Below, in pieces: positions 1-5,042 of a DNA stretch of 6,279 bases (position 1 is its first letter; each line of letters opens with the position of its first letter). The translations under genes were made by a program, and so were the position numbers. Below the pieces are notes generated by a model that did not search any database, had not been told where the DNA came from, and saw only the letters and a program-made list of their open reading frames with translations. The DNA lies in the NCBI GenBank assembly GCA_038321545.1, contig JBBQFB010000223.1, positions 1 to 6,279 of the forward strand. Reading direction: 5' to 3'. Origin of the DNA: VFJZ01 sp038321545. GTDB taxonomy: Bacteria; Actinomycetota; Thermoleophilia; Gaiellales; F1-60-MAGs149.

Positions 1-570
1 ACAGAGCACCAGCGGGATCCCCTCCAGCGTCGTCTCGACGAACCAGAAGTACCGGATCGCTCGCACGGCCTCGCCGAAGAGATCAACGGCGAGGTCCTCG
101 GCGCGCGGGCCCTGGATCGCGAGCGGGGAGACGTCCGGCTCACAGACCTCGACATCGAAGCCACGCTCGCGTGCCACCGCCCTCACCCACAACAGCATGT
201 CGCTGTCGGCCAGCGAGAACCAGTAGCGATCGGCGAGTCGAAGGAGGACCGGGTCGTTCAGCAGCACGCCGTCGTGATCACACATCGCGACGTACTTGCC
301 CTGCCCGACGGCGAATGTGGAGAGGTCGCGCGCGGTCAGGTACTGCACGCACGCGGCTGCGTCCGGCCCGGTCACCTCGACCTGGCGCTCACACCCAACA
401 TCCCAGATCGCGACGCCCTCGACCAGCCGGCGATACTCCGCCGCGAGGTCGCCGTACGACGTCGGCATGACCATCTTGTTGTACACGCTGAAGCCCGTCA
501 TGCCCGCCTCTACGACGGCCGGATAGAACGGCGAGGTGCGGATTCGCGGGCTGAGCGTGAACGTCGGCAT
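1..570 (-). CDS. GcvT/DmdA-type aminomethyltransferase or demethylase (5' part, 3' end cut by window edge)
   Basis: The reverse strand from the ATG at 570-568 reads open for 190 codons to the left edge; the rest of the gene (family usually about 370-400 aa) is outside. Visible blocks typical of the glycine-cleavage T-protein/DMSP demethylase family are YNKMVMPTSYGD (residues 30-41), IWDVGCERQVEVTGPDA (55-71), LTARDLS (78-84), LNDPVLLRL (104-112), SLADSDMLLW (119-128) and SPLAIQGPRAEDL (148-160). The family moves a methyl or methylene group from a small substrate to tetrahydrofolate in the cytosol. The overall pattern, including ND where GcvT has an acidic pair, looks closer to DmdA-like and sarcosine/dimethylglycine-type members than to true GcvT, so I do not name it gcvT. 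The start is supported by a GAGGT Shine-Dalgarno (plus-strand 576-580) 5 nt upstream. It is transcribed divergently from the selenoprotein operon. The exact substrate is unknown. Confidence 0.85.
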   Translation of the reverse strand, partial: MPTFTLSPRIRTSPFYPAVVEAGMTGFSVYNKMVMPTSYGDLAAEYRRLVEGVAIWDVGCERQVEVTGPDAAACVQYLTARDLSTFAVGQGKYVAMCDHDGVLLNDPVLLRLADRYWFSLADSDMLLWVRAVARERGFDVEVCEPDVSPLAIQGPRAEDLAVDLFGEAVRAIRYFWFVETTLEGIPLVLC

Positions 571-769
571 CGGCGACCTCGGAGTCTAGGCGGTCGGCGA
601 GGCAGGCCGGTGGCCGTCTCGTCCACGGTCGCCGGCAGTCCGGCCGAGCCCGAGCCCCGCACGGCCGGCATGATTGGCTTCGACCTTGCGCGCGCCGGCT
701 GCGAGATCGTCGGCCTGCCGGTCTACGATGCCGAGAGCAAGTTCCCCGCAGCCTTGAGGCACCGACTGT
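571..769. other. Divergent intergenic region
   Basis: This 199-bp gap separates the divergent GcvT-like gene and the first selenoprotein gene, and should hold both promoters. I see no convincing -35/-10 pair: TACGAT at 724-729 resembles a -10 for the plus strand but has no matching -35. Plus-strand frame 610-769 looks oddly protein-like (GTG at 610 with GAGG at 599-602, reading through residues such as GMIGFDLARAGCEIVGLPVY). It then runs into the selenoprotein gene out of frame. I treat it as non-coding or a possible gene remnant. Confidence 0.4.
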
Positions 770-1588
770 ATGAAGGACCAATCCGCTCCGACGGCCATGG
801 GCGAGTACCGCGGCTTCGCGCAGACCGAGTACGAGCACGTCCGCGACAACTTCTACCCGGCGTTCCGCTGGCGAGCGGCCGCCGAGCCCTCGTCGCGCAA
901 CCCGCCCGGCCGGCCGCTGGCGGAGTTGCGCGTCGCCCTCGTCACCAGCGCCGGCGCCTACCTGAAGGGGCAGGACCGGTTCGACCTCGGCGACGACGGC
1001 GATCCAAGCTACCGGGTGATCCCAGCCGAGTCGACCCGCCTCCGGTTCGCCCACGGCGGCTATGACACGCGCCGGGCGTATCAAGACCCCGATGTCGTCT
1101 TCCCGCTCCGCACCCTCCACCAGCTCGCCGCAGCAGGCACAGTGAGAAGCGTCGCGCCTCGTGCCTTCTCGTTCATGGGCTACATCCCCGACACCGAGCC
1201 GCTTCTGCACGACTCGGGCCCGACGGTCGCCAGAGCGTTGCTCGCGGACGCCGTCGACCTCGTGCTGCTCGTCCCCTCCTGACCGATCTGCCAGCAGTCA
1301 GTTGGGCTGCTCCAGCGGGTGTTCGACGACCACGGCCTGGCAACCGTCTCGATCACCCAGGTCCGCGAGATCACCGAGATCGTCAGGCCGTCGCTCGCCT
1401 GTCTCGTCGAGCACCCGTTCGGCCTCACGCTCGGCGCCGTCGGCGACCGCCAAACCCACACGGCGGTCGTCACCGCCGCCCTCGCCGAATCAACCCGGCC
1501 ACACCCGGACGGGACAATCGTCGACCTCGGCTTCCGCTGGACGATCGACGACCTCCGCGAACGCCAACTCCGCCACGAAGCGAGCTGA
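770..1588 (+). CDS. PrdB/GrdB-like selenoprotein (glycine/sarcosine/betaine/D-proline reductase selenoprotein B family), Sec171 encoded by TGA 1280-1282
   Basis: Read with the TGA at 1280-1282 as selenocysteine, this is one 272-aa protein ending at TGA 1586-1588. The family has a redox active site with U/C-x-x-C; here it is VPSUPICQQS, with Sec171 and Cys174. Other family landmarks are VALVTSAGAYLKGQ (55-68), YRVIP (81-85), AHGGYD (94-99), FPLRTLHQLAAAG (111-123) and FSFMGYIPD (133-141). After the Sec come REITEIVRP (199-207) and HPFGLTLGAVGD (215-226), which continue the same fold in the same frame. In clostridial PrdB/GrdB the Sec attacks the substrate during reductive cleavage of proline or glycine-type compounds. 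No PrdA or GrdA/GrdC partners are here, so this is a relative of unknown substrate. The ATG at 770 is the first start after a frame stop at 755-757; GAGG at 756-759 lies 10 nt upstream. A SECIS-like hairpin follows the TGA. It is the first gene of a run with the permease and the AhpD-like selenoprotein. Confidence 0.88.
1280..1320 (+). promoter_or_regulatory. Candidate bacterial SECIS element 1 (UGA plus hairpin)
   Basis: After UGA 1280-1282 the RNA can fold as follows: 1293-1299 (AGCAGUC) pairs with 1305-1311 (GGCUGCU), seven pairs including one U-G wobble. The apical loop is AGUUG (1300-1304). Below it, 1288-1290 (CUG) pairs with 1313-1315 (CAG), and 1282-1284 (ACC) pairs with 1318-1320 (GGU), separated by small internal loops. 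Seventeen nucleotides lie between UGA and the loop, and the loop has G in its first two bases. Both agree with the known bacterial SECIS pattern of a short stem with a G-containing loop about 16-37 nt after UGA. Its role would be to bind SelB and direct Sec insertion. Folded by eye only. Confidence 0.75.
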
Positions 1589-1643
1589 CGCGGGCCGGGC
1601 AGCGGGCATCGCGTCACCTCGAAGACGAGATCGCGCGACGCCA

Positions 1644-1658
1644 AGCTGACGGTCAGCT
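1644..1658. repeat. Perfect inverted repeat AGCTGAC-G-GTCAGCT, candidate operator
   Basis: Two 7-bp arms (1644-1650 and 1652-1658) are perfect reverse complements around a single G. It lies in the 148-bp gap between the first selenoprotein gene and the permease, about 40 bp upstream of a -10-like TATGAT. The very short spacer fits a dimeric regulator site on DNA better than an RNA terminator, since no T-run follows. The arm sequence AGCTGAC also occurs at 1583-1589, across the end of the selenoprotein gene. Function is inferred. Confidence 0.4.
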
Positions 1659-1699
1659 CCGCGACCGGCGACAACCTCGCGCCGGCTGGCGATGCTGGG

Positions 1700-1727
1700 T
1701 ATGATCGCGCCGTTGCGGCGAGAGGAG
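1700..1727 (+). promoter_or_regulatory. Possible -10 box and Shine-Dalgarno of the permease gene
   Basis: TATGAT at 1700-1705 matches the -10 consensus at five of six positions, but no good -35 lies 16-18 bp upstream. AGGAG at 1723-1727 sits 9 nt before the ATG at 1737 and decides that start over the in-frame ATG at 1692. The permease may therefore have its own weak promoter as well as read-through from the selenoprotein gene. Confidence 0.35.
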
Positions 1728-1736
1728 CGGGAGAGA

Positions 1737-3188
1737 ATGGCGGCACCGGAGCACGGCGCAGAGCTCGGCAAGGGCAATCTGCGGCTCGCAGACGTGATCG
1801 CGCAGGCGGTGGGCTTCATCGGCCCGACGTTCGCGGCGGCGTTCTTCATCCCGACGATCGCCGGTGCGTCGTTCTCCGGCAAGGGCGCGGGCATCGCGAC
1901 GCCGATTTCGATCCTGCTCGCGGCCGTCGGGATGATCGGCGTGGGCTGGATCGTGTCGCGGTTCGCGAAGCGGATCCATGCGGCCGGATCGCTGTACGAC
2001 TACGTCACCGAGGCGTTCGGGAAGCAGGCCGGGTTCCTCGCCGGCTGGATCTACTACGGCGGCATGCTGACGCTGACGCTCGGGATCGGCCTGGCGTTCG
2101 GTGGGTTCCTCAGTTTCACGTTGTCGAGCAACGGCCACGGAGACATCGGCTGGTACTGGCTCGCCATCGGGTTTTGGATCGTGGCCTTCGTGATGTCGGT
2201 GCTGGGGGTACAGATCTCGACCCGTGCGCAGCTGGCACTGGCGCTGGTGTCGATGGTGGTGGTGTTCGGCTTCAGCGTGTACGTGATCGCGAAGGGCGGC
2301 ACCGCCGGCAACTCCATCGACGCGCTCAATCCGGGCTCGTCAACGGCGACCGGCATCTTCTACGGGATCCTGTACGCGGTGATCATGTTCATCGGCTTCG
2401 AGACGGCGGCCAACCTGGCGGAGGAGACGGCCGACCCCGGCCGCAACGTGCCGCGGGCCGTGCTGTACAGCGTCGGCGTGTCCACCGTCTTCTACGTGGT
2501 CGTCGCCTACGCGACGCTGGCGGCGTTCGGGTTCGATCTGGGCGAGATGCTGAAGCCGGAGAACTTCCCGCCGATCTACGCCGCCGCTGCGAACCCGGAT
2601 CTGGGCGGCGCGCACTTCGGCGAGCTGGTGCAGTGGCTGGTGGTGATCGACATCGCCGCCGTCACGCTCGGCACGGCCACCGGCACCAGCCGCGGCATCT
2701 TCGCGCTCGCCCGCGACGGCCGGCTGCCGAGAGTGCTCGCCTACGTGCACCCGAAGTACAAGACCCCCGCCGCCGCCTCCGCCTTCCTGACGGTCATCTC
2801 GATCGTCTGGGTCCTGGTCGTGCACGCCCGCAACGGTCTGGTCGTGACGACGCCAGGTGACCTCGGCGAGTGGTTCGGTGCCTTCCAGTGGGGCGCGACG
2901 ATCGGCGGCTTCCTGCTGGTGATCGTCTACCTGGCCGTCAGCGTGACCGGATTCGTCGGCCAGCCGGGCGCGTCACGCGCCGGTCTCGCCCTGGCCGGCG
3001 TCGTCGGCGCACTCACCAGCCTTCTTGCCCTGTACGGCGTCGTCAAGGACGTTCCGCCGATCTGGTGGATCGACAAGGTCTGGTGGATGTCGGCGATCTG
3101 GATCGCGATCGGTGTGGTGCTGATGGTCATCTATCGTGGCCGCGGTGGCTTCGCGGCCGCCACCGCCGGGGAGCTGCAGACCGAATGA
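1737..3188 (+). CDS. APC-family amino acid/amine permease
   Basis: A 483-aa integral membrane protein with about 12 hydrophobic segments, the usual size for the amino acid-polyamine-organocation superfamily. Signatures are GFIGPTFAAAFFIP in the first helix, AGSLYDYVTEAFG followed by GFLAGW after the second, and the family hallmark GFETAANLAEETADPGRNVP near mid-protein, followed by PRAVLYSV. SRGIFALARDGRLP with HPKYKTPAAA later is also typical. It should import an amino acid, amine or similar compound across the cytoplasmic membrane by proton or ion coupling, or exchange; the substrate is not readable. The start at 1737 is chosen from the AGGAG 9 nt upstream; an in-frame ATG at 1692 would add 15 polar residues and lies just before the possible -10. 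The stop overlaps the start of the next gene (ATGA, 3185-3188), so the two are very likely co-translated. Its place between two selenoproteins suggests it supplies their substrate. Confidence 0.93.
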   Translation: MAAPEHGAELGKGNLRLADVIAQAVGFIGPTFAAAFFIPTIAGASFSGKGAGIATPISILLAAVGMIGVGWIVSRFAKRIHAAGSLYDYVTEAFGKQAGFLAGWIYYGGMLTLTLGIGLAFGGFLSFTLSSNGHGDIGWYWLAIGFWIVAFVMSVLGVQISTRAQLALALVSMVVVFGFSVYVIAKGGTAGNSIDALNPGSSTATGIFYGILYAVIMFIGFETAANLAEETADPGRNVPRAVLYSVGVSTVFYVVVAYATLAAFGFDLGEMLKPENFPPIYAAAANPDLGGAHFGELVQWLVVIDIAAVTLGTATGTSRGIFALARDGRLPRVLAYVHPKYKTPAAASAFLTVISIVWVLVVHARNGLVVTTPGDLGEWFGAFQWGATIGGFLLVIVYLAVSVTGFVGQPGASRAGLALAGVVGALTSLLALYGVVKDVPPIWWIDKVWWMSAIWIAIGVVLMVIYRGRGGFAAATAGELQTE

Positions 3189-3763
3189 GCGACGATCGAC
3201 AGGCCTGGATCGAGGTCATCGCCGAGGATGCCGCCGTCGGCGAGCTGGCAGAGCTGTACGACACCTACCGAGCACCGCAGACGGGCGTCGTCGACAACAT
3301 CCTGAAGATCCACAGCCTGAACCCGCCCACCCTTCGCGACCACGCACAGCTGTACACGACGCTGATGTTCGGCAAGAGCGGCCTGCCCCGCCCGGAACGC
3401 GAGATGATCGGGGTCGTCGTGTCGGTCGAGAACCGGTGCCTGTATTGAATCCGCCACCATGCGGTCAGTCTGGCTCGCCTCACCCAGCGCAAGCGCCCCG
3501 GCCTCGCCGATGCGGTCGTGCGAGACTACGCCGCCGCAGATCTGACACCGCGTGAGCGGTCGATCTGCGACTACTGCGTCAAGCTCACGCGCACGCCGTG
3601 GGAGGTGGTGGAGGCCGATCTCGGTGCCATGCGCGGCGAGGGCCTCAGCGACCGGGACATCCTCGACGTCTGCATGATCGCGGCGTACTACGCCTATGTG
3701 AACCGCATCGCCGACGGCCTCGGCGTCGCGCTCGAAGGCGGTGACGACCAGATCGGCTGGTGA
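3185..3763 (+). CDS. AhpD-like/carboxymuconolactone decarboxylase family peroxidase-related selenoprotein, Sec88 encoded by TGA 3446-3448
   Basis: With TGA 3446-3448 read as selenocysteine this is a 192-aa protein ending at TGA 3761-3763, the normal length for the 'uncharacterized peroxidase-related enzyme' branch of the CMD/AhpD family. The motif is ENRCLYUIRHH: Cys85 and Sec88 replace the family CxxC. Glu73 (12 residues before Cys85) and His92 (4 after Sec88) fall where AhpD has its catalytic Glu118 and His137 around Cys130/Cys133. The part after the Sec carries the usual second half: YAAADLTPRERSICDY (115-130), VKLTRTPWEV (132-141), GLSDRDILDVCMIAAYYAYV (153-172) and NRIADGLGV (173-181). 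Members are cytosolic thiol-dependent peroxidases or disulfide reductases; this one probably reduces a peroxide or a partner, perhaps the upstream PrdB-like protein. The start overlaps the permease stop, and GGGGAG at 3168-3173 lies 11 nt upstream. Without Sec it would be cut just before its active site is complete. Confidence 0.88.
3446..3480 (+). promoter_or_regulatory. Candidate bacterial SECIS element 2 (UGA plus hairpin)
   Basis: After UGA 3446-3448, 3461-3463 (GCG) pairs with 3476-3478 (CGC). After a one-base bulge (U3475), 3464-3466 (GUC) pairs with 3472-3474 (GGC), leaving loop AGUCU (3467-3471). Eighteen nucleotides lie between UGA and the loop, and the loop has G at position 2. The top of the hairpin is the same as in the element at 1280-1320: a G-U-C/G-G-C stem with a 5-nt AGU-starting loop. 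A competing 4-bp hairpin (3451-3454 with 3461-3464) is possible. Folded by eye. Confidence 0.65.
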
Positions 3764-3863
3764 TGTCCCGCACGGCGATCACCGGACGGCAGGCCTGAGT
3801 CGCCCGCATGACGGCCGCCAGACGAGACATCGGTGGATCGGTCGGGACGCGGTCGCGCGCTGT

Positions 3864-4721
3864 TCAGACCGGGTTGTCGCCGAGCACCGTGATGCGGTGC
3901 ATCAGACGGTGGGCGGGGCCGTAGTCTGCGACGGCGAGATGCTGCGTGCACCGGTTGTCCCAAACGATCACGTCGTCCGCCTGCCAGCGGTGGCGCATCT
4001 GGAACGTCGTCTGCTCCGCGTGCTCGAGCAGCAGCCCGAGCAGCCACGAGCTCTCGAGCTTCGAGAGCCCCTCGATGCGGGTCGTGAAGGAGCGGTTGAC
4101 AAACAGCGCCCGGCGACCGGTCTCGGGGTGGACGCGCACGACCGGATGAGAGACCGGCGGGAAGTCGCGCTCGATCTCGGCCAGGCGCCGGTGCCCGTCA
4201 GGGCCGGCGAGCACGATCTCGCGATAGTTCGCGACACGGCCGAAGGGGCCGCCGCCGCAGACATCGTGGATGGCGCGAAGCCCGGAGATCGCCTGCCGCA
4301 GCGGCTCGGCGAGGTCGTCGTAGGCGGCGTACATGTTGGCCCAGAGCGTGTCGCCGCCGATGGCCGGGACGATTCGCGCGTACAGGACCGAGCCGAGTGC
4401 CGGGTCGGCCCGGAAGGACACGTCGGTGTGCCACTCGTCGTTGTTGACGCCGACGCCGTCGCGGTTCTCCAGCACGCTCACCTGCGGGTGCTCGGGGAGG
4501 TGGGCGAAGACGGGGTGCGGCGGCTCGAGCTCGCCGAAGCGACGCGCGAACGCGAGGTGATCGGCCGGGGCGAGCGATTGCCCGCGGAACACGAGGACGA
4601 GGCGTTCGAGGAGCGCGGCGCGGATCGCGGCGACGGCGGCGTCGTCGATCGCGCGCAAGTCGACTCCGGTGACCTCGCCGCCGATCGCGGCCGTGACCGG
4701 GCGGACGACGATGGCACTCAT
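3864..4721 (-). CDS. TauD/TfdA-family Fe(II)/2-oxoglutarate-dependent dioxygenase
   Basis: A 285-aa cytosolic enzyme of the usual TauD length. It hydroxylates a small substrate using Fe(II), O2 and 2-oxoglutarate; in TauD this releases sulfite from taurine. Visible parts are the N-terminal block IGGEVTGVDL (13-22), VLVFRGQ (42-48), FARRFGELEPPHPV (58-71), the iron-binding WHTDVSF (H98, D100), GGDTLWANMYAAYDDL (122-137), and DNRCTQH (255-261) giving the distal iron ligand H261. R272, eleven residues later, matches the 2-oxoglutarate-binding Arg of TauD (R266), and R276 lies where TauD R270 contacts the sulfonate, so a sulfonate or other acidic substrate is plausible. TfdA-like alternatives cannot be excluded. 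The ATG at 4721-4719 is chosen because it fits the family N-terminus and overlaps the stop of a 33-codon ORF as ATGA. It converges on the AhpD-like gene across a 100-bp gap. Confidence 0.92.
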   Translation of the reverse strand: MSAIVVRPVTAAIGGEVTGVDLRAIDDAAVAAIRAALLERLVLVFRGQSLAPADHLAFARRFGELEPPHPVFAHLPEHPQVSVLENRDGVGVNNDEWHTDVSFRADPALGSVLYARIVPAIGGDTLWANMYAAYDDLAEPLRQAISGLRAIHDVCGGGPFGRVANYREIVLAGPDGHRRLAEIERDFPPVSHPVVRVHPETGRRALFVNRSFTTRIEGLSKLESSWLLGLLLEHAEQTTFQMRHRWQADDVIVWDNRCTQHLAVADYGPAHRLMHRITVLGDNPV

Positions 4722-4819
4722 CCGCCGGCCCCGGCGAAGGGCCGGTCGGCGACGCCCCACGGGTGGAGCGGGACGTCCCTCTGCAGCCCCTCGTACACGT
4801 TGGTCGGCGTGTCGAACAT
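4718..4819 (-). CDS. 33-aa small ORF translationally coupled to the TauD-like gene
   Basis: I do not recognise this peptide. The ATG at 4819-4817 follows a near-perfect Shine-Dalgarno (GGAGGAG, 5-nt spacing), the strongest in the window, and the reading ends in TGA (4720-4718) overlapping the ATG of the dioxygenase. The peptide begins MFDTPTNVYEGLQRDV and has PLHPWGVADRPF near its end; it is soluble, with no membrane segment or cysteine. It may act as a coupling leader that raises dioxygenase translation, which otherwise has no strong ribosome site, or be a remnant or a small working protein. A promoter-like pair lies just upstream. The start and overlap are seen; the function is inferred. 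Confidence 0.6.
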   Translation of the reverse strand: MFDTPTNVYEGLQRDVPLHPWGVADRPFAGAGG

Positions 4820-4848
4820 GATGGCTCCTCCGTTCTCCCGCCTCGGAG

Positions 4849-4878
4849 CTAGTACCAGATGGCCCGACCTCCTGTCAA
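4849..4878 (-). promoter_or_regulatory. Candidate sigma-70-type promoter for the small ORF and TauD-like gene
   Basis: On the minus strand a perfect TTGACA (-35, plus-strand 4873-4878) is followed after 18 nt by TACTAG (plus-strand 4849-4854) as a weak -10. This would start transcription about 20 nt before the ribosome site of the 33-codon ORF. The -35 is ideal, the -10 poor. Confidence 0.5.
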
Positions 4879-4908
4879 CACGACCGGGCGCTGCGTCGCT
4901 TTCCAAGC

Positions 4909-4920
4909 CGAGCTAGCTCG
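4909..4920. repeat. 12-bp perfect palindrome CGAGCTAGCTCG, candidate operator
   Basis: A perfect two-fold palindrome lying 30 bp upstream of the candidate -35 of the small ORF/TauD-like unit. Its position would suit a regulator, especially an activator. Palindromes of this size are not rare, so the role is inferred. Confidence 0.3.
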
Positions 4921-4935
4921 TCGCGCCCAGGAGCA

Positions 4936-4953
4936 GGCCGGTTCTGACCGGTC
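4936..4953. terminator. Weak hairpin downstream of the glycosyltransferase gene
   Basis: GGCCGGT (4936-4942) can pair with ACCGGTC (4947-4953), seven pairs including one wobble, around a TCTG loop. It lies about 90 bp after the minus-strand glycosyltransferase stop. There is no T-run, so it would be a factor-independent terminator only in the loose sense; it may equally be an operator or chance. Confidence 0.25.
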
Positions 4954-5042
4954 ACGAGCGGGCCGTCGGTGATGACGTGGGAATGCCAGTCGCCGGCCTT
5001 CGAGTACGAGCCGCCAGTCTCGAGGGCTGGGACGGGAGGGGT

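Noticed and set aside
389..1210. Long minus-strand ORF of 273 aa
   Set aside because: Arg-rich shadow antisense to the selenoprotein gene and out of frame with the GcvT-like gene; no family features.
770..1282. A 170-aa complete gene ending at TGA 1280, with a separate 89-aa gene at 1319-1588
   Set aside because: Both lie in the same frame and form the two halves of one family; the second has no credible ribosome site and would begin inside the redox domain.
1692..1736. Upstream ATG at 1692 as permease start
   Set aside because: It lies just before the -10-like box and has no ribosome site; the ATG at 1737 has AGGAG at 9 nt.
3185..3763. Pseudogene or sequencing error at TGA 3446-3448
   Set aside because: The frame is intact on both sides, the TGA falls exactly at a catalytic cysteine, a SECIS-like hairpin follows, and the same happens in the neighbouring gene. 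Chance in both is unlikely.
3764..3863. Bidirectional terminator between the convergent genes
   Set aside because: Only short, widely spaced dyads (for example GGCGA/TCGCC) and no T-run.
4718..4720. Third selenocysteine codon at the end of the 33-codon ORF
   Set aside because: Reading on gives only Ser/Arg/Pro-rich shadow of the dioxygenase, with no redox motif and no matching GTCAGT hairpin.
4722..4760. Dioxygenase start at 4760, adding MGRRRPALRRGRR
   Set aside because: The Arg-rich extension does not fit the family N-terminus and overlaps the small ORF; the ATG at 4721 is coupled by ATGA.
3741..4916. 391-aa plus-strand ORF opposite the dioxygenase
   Set aside because: Mirror of the TauD-like gene in GC-rich DNA; the minus-strand reading has all catalytic residues.
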